NCBI GenBank assembly: GCA_002705205.1 | Contig: PAHP01000005.1 | Coordinates: 1-64,000, forward strand | Length of the DNA: 64,000 bases | Source of the DNA: Flavobacteriales bacterium | GTDB taxonomy: Bacteria; Bacteroidota; Bacteroidia; Flavobacteriales; BACL11 | Reading direction: 5' to 3' | Part shown: positions 1-8,074 of the stretch, in pieces | Numbering within the stretch: the stretch's first letter is position 1 | Layout of the letters: each line of letters opens with the position of its first letter | Program-made: the position numbers and the translations under genes | Notes under the pieces: generated by a model | Database searches by the model: none | What the model was told of the DNA's origin: nothing | What the model saw: the letters and a program-made list of their open reading frames with translations, nothing else

Positions 1-124
1 ATTCCATATAAATATCAGGAGTTGCATAATAATCTCCTGAACTAGATACAAGTGAAGGTGTATTGTTCTGCCCAAACCCAATCATAGGTAAGCAAAGTAA
101 TAAAAGGTAAAGTAGTTTTTTCAT
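1..124 (-). CDS. Secreted protein, N-terminal part only (cut by window edge)
   Basis: An open frame runs from an ATG at 122-124 off the left edge of the window. The first residues, MKKLLYLLLLCLPMIGFGQ, form a Sec signal peptide ending in the GFGQ cleavage context common in Flavobacteriales. Only 41 residues are visible, so the mature function cannot be read. The gene is the last visible member of a minus-strand series whose leader DNA is almost identical from gene to gene, and it is preceded by the same ATTAACAATG junction as its upstream neighbours. It is too short at the edge for the ORF track. Confidence 0.75.
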   Translation of the reverse strand, partial: MKKLLYLLLLCLPMIGFGQNNTPSLVSSSGDYYATPDIYME

Positions 125-145
125 TGTTAATCTATTGTTTTAATT

Positions 146-601
146 TTATCTTGTTGCATTTATTGTAATATCTATTGGAAAAACCATTCCACCTTCAAAA
201 GAGCCTTTTAATTCTAATTCATTTTTTGTTACCATAAATTTAAACACTTCTGATTCGATATATAATGAGTCTCCATTAATATACCAATCATTAGTATCTG
301 CAGGAAATCCATTAATTGTTGTATATAAGTTATTATTGGTAATATGTAAAGAAGCAGGATCACCAAATCCTGGTGGTCCTGAACTAAAGTATAAAGTATC
401 TGAATTGACTATCGCACTTTTTTCAATATAATCTACAAGCCAGACATCCCCTATAAGACCAAAAGTACACGAACCATCATCTTCTTCTGCTTCTGAATTG
501 TAATTTATTGCTATTGGATCAGTACATCCTTCAATAATCTCTTTTTTACAACTAGTAAAAAGCAAAGGCAAGCAAAGTAATATAAGTAGTATTTTTTTGA
601 T
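146..601 (-). CDS. Small lipoprotein with GCTD...DDGSC motif; ATG start mutated to ATC
   Basis: The encoded protein carries a lipoprotein signal (…CLPLLFTSC) followed by a GCTDPxAxNYNxxAxxDDGSC element, a recurring motif of secreted Bacteroidota proteins, then about 100 residues of a small beta-rich domain. It is a clear paralogue of the gene at 1590-2051 (shared SCKKEI, EEDDGSC, NDSLY/GDSLY and VFK-KNEL segments). The ORF track starts it at a TTG (571), which would leave too short an n-region before the lipobox. Alignment with the paralogue places the ancestral start at 599-601, where the codon is ATC instead of ATG; everything downstream stays in frame. Either ATC is used as a rare start, translation begins weakly at TTG, or the gene is silenced. 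Function unknown. Confidence 0.6.
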   Translation of the reverse strand: MKKILLILLCLPLLFTSCKKEIIEGCTDPIAINYNSEAEEDDGSCTFGLIGDVWLVDYIEKSAIVNSDTLYFSSGPPGFGDPASLHITNNNLYTTINGFPADTNDWYINGDSLYIESEVFKFMVTKNELELKGSFEGGMVFPIDITINATR

Positions 602-603
602 TG

Positions 604-1593
604 TTAATCTATTGTTATTCTTTTCTCTACTGTTCCATCATCGTATAAGTAGAGTAGAGGCTGATTTGTTTGTTTTGCTTCTCTACCTAATAGGTCTGTT
701 ACTTTAATAAGATTTTTATTTTTTGAAAGATTAATATTCTCAATAATAGAGACAGAATTAATACTAATATTTATGTTAACAGAATCACCAACACAACCGC
801 TACTATCAGTTTCTATAATATATAAATCATAATTACCACTATTATTACCCCACTGAACCTGTATGGAGTTTGTGTTCTGACCTGAGATAATAATTCCTCC
901 GCTATTAAGATACCAATTAAATGTTGAACCAATATTTTGGGCTACATTATATGTTTCGATTGACAAATAATTTACTTGCGTATTACCTAGGATGATTGAA
1001 GTATTTGGACTTGTATTAATATTTAGATTAAGTGTATGAAGACTATCACAACTATTAATATTACTATACGTATTAGTATAAGCACCACTATTGGTATATA
1101 CTATTCCATCCCAAGTATAACTATTACAAGAAGAAATAAATGTTGATGTAGAATCTGATTCATTGATAGTTAAGTTAAGTGTTGCAGTACTGTCACAACC
1201 ATTAACATTAGTATATGTAGTATCAGTATAACTCCCACTTGTTGTATAAAGATTTCCATTCCAAGTATAACTATTACAAGAAGAAATGCTGGATGAGCCG
1301 GCTGTACTATTACTAATAAACACATACTCATAAATCTCATCCATCACACCATACCAATCATAACAATGAGTCATCACCCAGCCTGAACTAGTTACATTAA
1401 TATAACCAGAAAATCCAGTGCAGTAATCATCTTGCCACATTAATAAAGCATCGCAACCGCAATAATTAGTACATGTGCCATCATCAATAGTTGCATTTGC
1501 ATTATAATTACAGTATACTGAGTCAGTACATCCCGAAATTTGCCCAAATCCAATAAAGGGTAAGCAAAGTAATATAAGTAGTAGTTTTTTCAT
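604..1593 (-). CDS. Secreted repeat protein with T9SS-like C-terminus
   Basis: This 329-residue protein has a Sec signal peptide (ending PFIGFGQ), a GCTDSVYCNYN...DDGTC element at residues 21-41, a Cys-rich stretch to about residue 80, and two tandem repeats (about 104-143 and 154-192) of the type SSCNSYTWxGxxYTxSGxYT...CDS..TLNL that is frequent in exported Bacteroidota proteins. The C-terminus (VTDLLGREAKQ...YDDGTVEKRI) resembles a T9SS type A sorting domain, which would route it to the cell surface or medium. Its start ATG overlaps the upstream stop as ATGA, so translation is coupled. It is probably a surface or adhesive protein; no catalytic motif is visible. Confidence 0.75.
   Translation of the reverse strand: MKKLLLILLCLPFIGFGQISGCTDSVYCNYNANATIDDGTCTNYCGCDALLMWQDDYCTGFSGYINVTSSGWVMTHCYDWYGVMDEIYEYVFISNSTAGSSSISSCNSYTWNGNLYTTSGSYTDTTYTNVNGCDSTATLNLTINESDSTSTFISSCNSYTWDGIVYTNSGAYTNTYSNINSCDSLHTLNLNINTSPNTSIILGNTQVNYLSIETYNVAQNIGSTFNWYLNSGGIIISGQNTNSIQVQWGNNSGNYDLYIIETDSSGCVGDSVNINISINSVSIIENINLSKNKNLIKVTDLLGREAKQTNQPLLYLYDDGTVEKRITID
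1018..1284 (-). repeat. Two tandem ~40-residue coding repeats
   Basis: Within the secreted protein at 604-1593, two copies of a repeat lie about 150 bases apart. The opening segment of each copy (encoding SSCNSYTW) is nearly identical at the DNA level, which points to recent duplication or gene conversion inside the gene. Confidence 0.7.
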
Positions 1594-2051
1594 CTTATTG
1601 CTTTTATTATAGATTTAAAATCTACAGAAAATCCTGAAAAAAATTTTCCTTCTAATTTTAATTCATTTTTTGAAACGATATACTTAAATACATCTGCACC
1701 AACATACAATGAATCGTTTTCTATAAACCACCCGTGTATAGTATCAATTTGAGTAGTGCTATCAGGCTGAATCTGTCCTAATAAACCAAAATTATCATAA
1801 AATTGCAAGCTTACAGGAGCTGGATATTCCAACGGGGGACCAGAGTAAGTTAAGCTATCATTCAGAAAATATTCAATATTATATACATTCCAAATCCCAC
1901 CAATAACACTAAATAAGCAAGACCCATCATCTTCTTCAGCATCAGAATTATAGTTGACAGCTAAAGATTCGGTGCATCCATCAGTAATCTCTTTTTTACA
2001 ACTAGTAAAAAGCAAAGGCAAGCAAAGTAATATAAGCAGTAGTTTTTTCAT
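1590..2051 (-). CDS. Small lipoprotein with GCTE...DDGSC motif (paralogue of 146-601)
   Basis: A 153-residue lipoprotein with signal peptide MKKLLLILLCLPLLFTSC and a lipobox Cys at 18, followed directly by KKEITDGCTESLAVNYN...EEDDGSC and a C-terminal domain shared with the gene at 146-601. It ends in ATGA overlap with the next gene and begins two bases after the stop of the upstream lipoprotein gene (TAA CA ATG), so all belong to one transcript. The role of the family is unknown; it is expected to sit in the outer membrane, possibly surface-exposed. Confidence 0.75.
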   Translation of the reverse strand: MKKLLLILLCLPLLFTSCKKEITDGCTESLAVNYNSDAEEDDGSCLFSVIGGIWNVYNIEYFLNDSLTYSGPPLEYPAPVSLQFYDNFGLLGQIQPDSTTQIDTIHGWFIENDSLYVGADVFKYIVSKNELKLEGKFFSGFSVDFKSIIKAIR

Positions 2052-2053
2052 TG

Positions 2054-2506
2054 TTAATCTATTGTTTTAAAATCTGAAATCACAAAATTCATTGAATTTA
2101 CTTTAATTAGTGTCATCCCAGAAACCTCAAAACTATCTCCAGCAATAAAAGTATTTATACCATCTCCATTTGGAGGCATACTCATAACAGATAATTTAGT
2201 TGGAGTATTACACATTAGGGTCCCGTTATCTATGTAAAAGTTTAAAGCGTCATCAACTTTATTATCTAAAGTGAAATTAAAAGTCTTAAACAGAATTTTA
2301 TCTCCAGATTTAACATTTATGGTTGTCATTTCATTTAATGAGACATCTTGTCCTGATTTTGAAGTTAATGCAGGATTTTTTGAAGTCACATTAAAGCTAA
2401 ATACAGCATCTGTAATAGAAACTTGACTTTTATTTTGCTGAGAATTATTTAAACAAGAGCTAAATAGCAAAGGCAAGCAAAGTAATATAAGTAGTAGTTT
2501 TTTCAT
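2054..2506 (-). CDS. Hypothetical lipoprotein
   Basis: A 150-residue protein with the shared leader MKKLLLILLCLPLLFSSC and lipobox Cys at 18. The rest is a Ser/Asn/Thr-rich region with alternating hydrophobics (VSITDAVFSFNVTSKN, GDKILFKTFNFTLDN) suggesting a small beta sandwich; no family was recognised. The last codons (…ACA ATA GAT TAA) and the following CA-ATG are identical to the junction after the gene at 604-1593, showing that the intergenic module itself was copied. Operon member with its neighbours. Confidence 0.7.
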   Translation of the reverse strand: MKKLLLILLCLPLLFSSCLNNSQQNKSQVSITDAVFSFNVTSKNPALTSKSGQDVSLNEMTTINVKSGDKILFKTFNFTLDNKVDDALNFYIDNGTLMCNTPTKLSVMSMPPNGDGINTFIAGDSFEVSGMTLIKVNSMNFVISDFKTID

Positions 2507-2519
2507 ATTCTTAGTTTAT

Positions 2520-2663
2520 TTAGTGTGTCTCTATTTTTATTTGTTCAATATACAAAGTATCCGTGGCAATAATAACCTCCTCCTGATATGATTTTATCTC
2601 TCTAGACTGGCAAGAATAAACTAAAAGTACGATAAGTAATAAGAATAGTAGTTTTTGCATCAT
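2520..2663 (-). CDS. Tiny 47-residue lipoprotein, absent from ORF track
   Basis: Reading the minus strand from tandem ATGs at 2663 and 2660 gives MMQKLLFLLLIVLLVYSC, a complete lipoprotein signal with a lipobox Cys at 18, followed by a 29-residue mature peptide ending KIETH and a TAA stop. It lies 20 bases after the OmpA-like gene and 13 bases before the next lipoprotein, in the same direction and with the same MQKL/MKKL type of leader, so it fits an operon member. The mature part is too short for a folded domain; it may be a small outer-membrane or complex subunit. Function unknown. Confidence 0.65.
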   Translation of the reverse strand: MMQKLLFLLLIVLLVYSCQSREIKSYQEEVIIATDTLYIEQIKIETH

Positions 2664-2683
2664 GAATTAAATTCCATATTAAA

Positions 2684-3679
2684 CTAATCAAGCAATTCAA
2701 ATAAATCATCTAAATTAGGAGACAGTATCATCTCAATTCTTCTATTCACTCCTCTGCCTTCTTGTGTTTTATTAGTTGCTATTGGAAGGAACTCAGCTCT
2801 TCCTGCTGCAGTTAATTGTAACGGATCTAACAAAGGATTTTGCAATAATACTTTTACAACATTAGTAGCACGCATCACACTTAAATCCCAATTATCTTTT
2901 ACTAAACCTCTTCCGCTTAATGGAATACTATCAGTATGCCCCTCAACCAGAATCTCTAGCTTTTTTTGACTTGCCAATGCGTCTGCTAATTTTCTTAATG
3001 CATTAATCCCCCCGATATTTACTTCATATTTTCCAGAAGCAAAAAGCAAGTCCTCTTCTAATGAAATATATACTTTGCCATTTTTCTGCACAACTGTAAG
3101 GCCTTCTCCCTCCAAGCCAATTAATGCCTTAGAAATTGATCTTTTTAATGCTGTTACTAAACTATCCTTATTATTAATAATAGACTCTAATTCAGTAACT
3201 CGAATTGATCTTGCATCTAGCTCTTCTTGAGCTAACTTCAATTCCTCTTCTTTTGAACCCAAGGATGCTGATAATTTATTTAGTTCATCCTCTTTCATAA
3301 AGAGTTCTGTTTGTGCCTGTTCTAATTGTTCAAGTAATTTTTTTGTTTCTTTAGCTTTGTCAGCCATATAACGGCTATTTTTTGAGGCAAGCAAATCATA
3401 AGCTTCACTTAATTCATCATATTTATTCTGTAAAGCAATTAACGCTCCTCCATTTTGAATCGAGTCATTTTTTAAATCAAAAATCTTTTTTTCTATTGCT
3501 TTAATAGTTCCTTCAAGTTCCTCAATTTCAGTTTGTAATTTTAGAGCTTTCCGCTCTTGATCATATAGAGCAGATTGTGTTGTCTCATGCTCTAAAATCA
3601 AAGCATTGTGCAATTTAGGAGTTACACAGGAAGTTAGTAAAAATAAGATCCCACAAAAAAGTAAAATTAATTTTTGCAT
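2684..3679 (-). CDS. OmpA-family lipoprotein with coiled coil
   Basis: A 331-residue outer-membrane lipoprotein. The signal peptide ends in the lipobox LLTSC (Cys about 18). Residues 30-180 are heptad-rich and charged, predicting a long coiled coil, and residues about 200-325 form an OmpA/MotB peptidoglycan-binding domain with the signature ILVEGHTDS followed by NWDLSVMRA and GRGVNRRIEM. The protein would tether the outer membrane to the cell wall. It is the first gene of the minus-strand set that continues into the small lipoproteins, and faces the DUF502 gene across a 278-base spacer. Confidence 0.88.
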   Translation of the reverse strand: MQKLILLFCGILFLLTSCVTPKLHNALILEHETTQSALYDQERKALKLQTEIEELEGTIKAIEKKIFDLKNDSIQNGGALIALQNKYDELSEAYDLLASKNSRYMADKAKETKKLLEQLEQAQTELFMKEDELNKLSASLGSKEEELKLAQEELDARSIRVTELESIINNKDSLVTALKRSISKALIGLEGEGLTVVQKNGKVYISLEEDLLFASGKYEVNIGGINALRKLADALASQKKLEILVEGHTDSIPLSGRGLVKDNWDLSVMRATNVVKVLLQNPLLDPLQLTAAGRAEFLPIATNKTQEGRGVNRRIEMILSPNLDDLFELLD

Positions 3680-3957
3680 AGTATTTATATTTTATCTAAT
3701 ATCAAAACTACAAAGTATGGCACAGGATTATACATAAGTCTTTATTACTTTTCAACAGCAAAACATTAATTCTAATTAAAGCAACTCAATTAATATAGGG
3801 CTTTAAAATTGTACTTTAATTTAGTTCTGATCCTCAAAATATACTACTAATAACAAGATTTAGCAATAAGATTTTACTAAAAAATCTGTTTTCTATGCCT
3901 ATTGTTTGTAAGATTAGTATTTTTATGACTTAAAATAATGACTAATATTTTAACAAT
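3680..3957. other. Divergent 278-base intergenic region
   Basis: This spacer separates the divergently transcribed OmpA-like and DUF502 genes and must hold both promoters. It is very AT-rich. A weak AT hairpin (AGATTTT...AAAATCT, about 3869-3887) is visible, but no exact TAnnTTTG element was found on either strand at a useful distance and there is no open frame worth calling. Confidence 0.5.
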
Positions 3958-4554
3958 ATGAAGAAATATATAAATTACTTTTTACAAGGACTATTATATA
4001 TAGTTCCTATAGCGGTAACAGGGGCTGTTGTAGTGTGGGCTTTTAATAAGATTGATCAAATTATCCCCAGCCTATTAGACAGATTAGGTGTTGACTTACA
4101 TATTCCTGGGCTAGGATTAATTATCATGATTGTTTTAATAACAATAATTGGTTTCGCTGGCTCAACAATTATTAAAAGTCCTATAAATTCTTTTTTTCAG
4201 AATTTACTAAAAAAAGCACCATTATTGCAAACTATTTACTCATCTGTAAAAGATTTAATGAATACTTTTGTTGGCAATAAAAAAGGATTTGATCAAGCTG
4301 TTTTTGTAAAAATATTTGACAATTCTACTATAGAAAGAATTGGGTTTATTACTAACAAAGATCTCGCTTCTTTAAATATTAATGAAAATAGAGTTTTGGT
4401 ATACATCCCTCATTCATATAATTTTTCAGGCAATTTATTTGTAGTGGAAAAAAAGTATATTACACCAATTAATGCCCCTTCAAGTGAGATAATGAAATTA
4501 ATTGTTTCAGGAGGTGTTGCTGAATTTAATACCCCCTCTGAAAAAACTAAATAA
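3958..4554 (+). CDS. DUF502 family membrane protein
   Basis: A 198-residue protein with two N-terminal membrane segments (about 8-28 and 50-72) separated by a short loop, then a soluble domain containing PLLQTIYSSVKD and the GFITN segment typical of DUF502. The family is widespread in bacteria and plants (there related to LIKE-COV proteins), but its biochemical role is not established. The stop is followed one base later by the ATG of the large secreted protein, so the two may be co-transcribed. Confidence 0.85.
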   Translation: MKKYINYFLQGLLYIVPIAVTGAVVVWAFNKIDQIIPSLLDRLGVDLHIPGLGLIIMIVLITIIGFAGSTIIKSPINSFFQNLLKKAPLLQTIYSSVKDLMNTFVGNKKGFDQAVFVKIFDNSTIERIGFITNKDLASLNINENRVLVYIPHSYNFSGNLFVVEKKYITPINAPSSEIMKLIVSGGVAEFNTPSEKTK

Positions 4555-4555
4555 A

Positions 4556-7500
4556 ATGAGAAAATTATTTTACTTACTCATCTCGATATGTGTCATTCTA
4601 GAAGTCTCTGCTCAAAATACTGGTGACACTATTATTGTACAAACTTTCGTTCATGATGCTTGGACTGATGGAAATGGAAACACTACAATATCACTGTCTG
4701 CGCCAAGAGATACTATCGGTTATTTTCCTAATAATCCTAGTTTAACATTTGAGAAAATAATTATGCGTTACAACATGAGGTGTAAAGATAATGTTAACAC
4801 TAACCCAGGAGGGACCTCAAGAATTGGTTGTGGAGCATATGACTATAGTTGCCAAACATATGTACATGACTCTACTCGAATAGATTCTGTGCTGAATTTT
4901 ACTCCAGATCACATAATCTCAAATTTCTCAGGAAACACATATAATTATTCTAATAATCCCGTTTACAACTATTATCATTATCTCTTTAATTATATCCAAT
5001 ATAATACAGTAATTGATTCTATTATTCAGGAAGATTCTATTATCCTTGGAACTGGAAATATTAACTCAGATATTGTTATAAACTGTAATGAACTAGCAGG
5101 CAAATCTCAATTTTTATATTTAGCAGATGAATTGAATGCTCTGTCATTAAATGATACTATAATAAATGGCATATCTATATATAGTAGTGGGAATAATCCG
5201 CAAGAAGTAAATTTCTTAAAGGTAAAGCTAAAGCTTACAAGCGACTCTATTATGGATCCTTCTAATCCACATGCTAATGGGTTTACAGAGGTTTATCATT
5301 CAAATACTATATTAAATTCTGGAATGAATAGATTGCAGTTTAATGATCCTTTTACATGGGATTCTGTCTCAAATATCATTGTAGAATTTTCTTTTACAGA
5401 TTCATTAAATACAAGTACTCCTTTAGTTTTAGGAGAAAATATTGCTGATAGTATGGGAATGTATACAAATGACGCTTCTTATATTCAAGTATATGGCAAT
5501 GAACATATAGATTTAGCTAGCTCATCATTAGCATTAATTAATGATGAAATTACGATATCATTCTGGGCAAATGGAGACGAAAATATTTTACCTGTTAATA
5601 CTTCTTTATTTGAAGCGTTAGATAATACTGGAGCTAGAACTGTAAACCTTCATTTTCCATGGAGTAATGGGAGAATCTATTGGGATTGTGGGAATAATTC
5701 TAGTTCTTATGATAGAATAGATAAAGCAGCTAGTATATCAGAGTATGCAGGAGCATGGAGCCATTGGACTTTTACAAAAAATACAGGCACAGGAAGTATG
5801 AAGATTTATCATAATGGTGTGCTATGGCATAGTGGAACAGGAAAAACAATGCCTATAAATATTGATAGTTTTAAATTAATGTCTAATGGAGCCGGCAATA
5901 ATAATTTTTGGAATGGGAAGCTTAAAGAATTAAGAATCTTTAATAAAGAAATATCTGACACAACAATTCAAAATTGGATACATAAAAGACTAAATTCAAA
6001 TCATCCAAATTACACGAACTTACTAGCCTATTACCCTTTTGATGAGGGGTCTGGGAATGTTGCAAATGATAATTCTTCTTATGCGCTACAAGCAAATTTT
6101 AATGGAAATGTAAAGTGGCGTACTAATGGTGAAGAAATTCCAACATTCTTTGCTTCAACATCATTTAGGCCAAACGTATCATTCTATCAAGGAGTATATA
6201 TAGACTCGACAATATCTGACACAATTATACACTTATTTATAGATTCATTATTTGCTACTCCTAATGTGGTAACATTAAGAGATGTCTTTGCAAATTATGG
6301 GACAATGCTACATGATAGCATTGGAATAGTGTATATAGATACCTTAGGATGGGAGGCGCTAAGTTATACATATAGTTATGACGCAAATGGAGTAACTATA
6401 ACCACTACCCCTACAAATATTGACAGTACAATTAATATTTCTGAATTAACATATTATACACGTTATCCTATGGCTTTCCAAATCATGTCATTTGTAACTC
6501 CATACGGAATGGGATTAAATTTTGGCGCTAATGGAGAAACCTGGGATTTTGACGTAACTGATTATTCCCCTATATTAAAAGGTAATAAACGAATTACAAT
6601 GAGTGGAGGAGGGCAATGGCAAGAAGATATAGATATTAAATTTCTATTTATTGTAGGTACTCCCCCAAGAGATGTATTAGAAATGCAGCAAATATGGAGA
6701 CCACAATATAAAGGATATGGGACAATTATGGATGATCGTGCATTTGAGCCAAGAGATGTGTTAATGCATCCAAATGCAACTGCTTATAATCTAAAAACCA
6801 CAATAACAGGGCATGGTCAAGAAGGCGAATTTATTCCTCAAAACCATACAATGAATATTGATGGCGGGTCAATTGATTATACCTGGCAAGTTTGGACTGA
6901 ATGTGCTGAAAATCCAATCTTTCCACAAGGAGGAACATGGATTTATGATAGAGCTGGATGGTGCCCTGGACAAGCCTCTGATATATTCAAATCAGATATC
7001 ACTTCATTAGTTAATCCAGGACAAATACACAACATCGATTATGGAATTGTTAATGCTACTGGCAGCTCCAATTATTGGGTAAGCTCACAGCTTGTTAGTT
7101 ATGATGAAGCAAATTTTACATTAGATGCTGCGATAATTGATATTTTATCTCCTACTAATAAAGTAAATTATCAGAAAAAAAATCCTATTTGCTCTAAACC
7201 AGAAATTATTATTCAAAATACGGGAAGCACTGCTATAACATCATTAACTATTGAATATTGGATTAATAATGCTGCTTCTAAAGAATCATTTACTTGGACA
7301 GGAAGTCTTGCTTTCTTAGAAAAGACTACTATAACATTGCCAGATCCAAATTCATTATGGGATAATATGAGTATTTCTAATAATTCATTTCATGTTGAAA
7401 TAATAACTGGTAATGGGGTTACAGATCAGTATATTCATAATAATAAGATGAGTTCAACTTTTGACCCTACACCTATTTACCCTAATACTTTTGTGTTATG

Positions 7501-8074
7501 GTTTACAACTAATAATGGCATAATACCTGGAACCCCTCAGATTTCAGAATCATCATGGGAATTCTTTGATAATGACGGAAATTCAATATATGCAAGTGGC
7601 GATCTAATCGCAAACACACAGTATAGAGATACCTTAACATTTAATGATGGGTGTTATAGCTTGAAAGTAACAGATACTGATGATGATGGATTAGATTTTT
7701 GGGCAAACAATGACGGTGGTGGAATGGCTCGATTCCGTGAACTTGGCGCAAGTTGGCTAAAAGTATTTGAATTAGATTTTGGAAGATTCATTCATCATGA
7801 ATTTAGAGCTGAAAATATCTCATCAACCACGGACATAAGAAATAAAACTATTAATATCTACCCAAATCCTGCGACTAATGAAATTACAGTAATTGGCAAT
7901 TTAGCAACATCATCCAAGATTATTTTAACTGATAATATTGGGAAAATTGTAAGTATCACTAATGTTGAAAATAATAGAAATACGCATAAAATTGATATTA
8001 GTAATTTATCAAAAGGCATCTATTTCATCTCGCTTGATAATCATAATATAATCAAAAAAGTAGTAAAACAATAA
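4556..8074 (+). CDS. T9SS-secreted PNGase F-like protein with inserted LamG domain
   Basis: The ORF track begins at a TTG; the ATG at 4556 gives a proper signal peptide (MRKLFYLLISIC...SAQ) and a 1172-residue protein. Residues about 25-290 resemble the PNGase F N-terminal domain (KIIMRYNMRC then CGAYDYSCQTYV, D96). Residues about 307-525 form a LamG/concanavalin-like domain. The PNGase-like part resumes at about 645-880 (GETWDFDVTDY, GHGQEGEF with E758, ECAENPI, DRAGWCPG at 798). By recalled alignment, D96 and E758 match PNGase F Asp60 and Glu206; Glu118 has no obvious match. The C-terminal 75 residues (INIYPNPATNEITV...) are a T9SS type A sorting domain. Likely an extracellular glycoprotein deglycosylase or lectin-like relative; activity is inferred. 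Confidence 0.8.
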   Translation: MRKLFYLLISICVILEVSAQNTGDTIIVQTFVHDAWTDGNGNTTISLSAPRDTIGYFPNNPSLTFEKIIMRYNMRCKDNVNTNPGGTSRIGCGAYDYSCQTYVHDSTRIDSVLNFTPDHIISNFSGNTYNYSNNPVYNYYHYLFNYIQYNTVIDSIIQEDSIILGTGNINSDIVINCNELAGKSQFLYLADELNALSLNDTIINGISIYSSGNNPQEVNFLKVKLKLTSDSIMDPSNPHANGFTEVYHSNTILNSGMNRLQFNDPFTWDSVSNIIVEFSFTDSLNTSTPLVLGENIADSMGMYTNDASYIQVYGNEHIDLASSSLALINDEITISFWANGDENILPVNTSLFEALDNTGARTVNLHFPWSNGRIYWDCGNNSSSYDRIDKAASISEYAGAWSHWTFTKNTGTGSMKIYHNGVLWHSGTGKTMPINIDSFKLMSNGAGNNNFWNGKLKELRIFNKEISDTTIQNWIHKRLNSNHPNYTNLLAYYPFDEGSGNVANDNSSYALQANFNGNVKWRTNGEEIPTFFASTSFRPNVSFYQGVYIDSTISDTIIHLFIDSLFATPNVVTLRDVFANYGTMLHDSIGIVYIDTLGWEALSYTYSYDANGVTITTTPTNIDSTINISELTYYTRYPMAFQIMSFVTPYGMGLNFGANGETWDFDVTDYSPILKGNKRITMSGGGQWQEDIDIKFLFIVGTPPRDVLEMQQIWRPQYKGYGTIMDDRAFEPRDVLMHPNATAYNLKTTITGHGQEGEFIPQNHTMNIDGGSIDYTWQVWTECAENPIFPQGGTWIYDRAGWCPGQASDIFKSDITSLVNPGQIHNIDYGIVNATGSSNYWVSSQLVSYDEANFTLDAAIIDILSPTNKVNYQKKNPICSKPEIIIQNTGSTAITSLTIEYWINNAASKESFTWTGSLAFLEKTTITLPDPNSLWDNMSISNNSFHVEIITGNGVTDQYIHNNKMSSTFDPTPIYPNTFVLWFTTNNGIIPGTPQISESSWEFFDNDGNSIYASGDLIANTQYRDTLTFNDGCYSLKVTDTDDDGLDFWANNDGGGMARFRELGASWLKVFELDFGRFIHHEFRAENISSTTDIRNKTINIYPNPATNEITVIGNLATSSKIILTDNIGKIVSITNVENNRNTHKIDISNLSKGIYFISLDNHNIIKKVVKQ

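Noticed and set aside
3869-3887. AT-only hairpin as terminator in the divergent spacer
   Set aside because: Both flanking genes start here, the stem has only one G-C pair, and no T-run follows.
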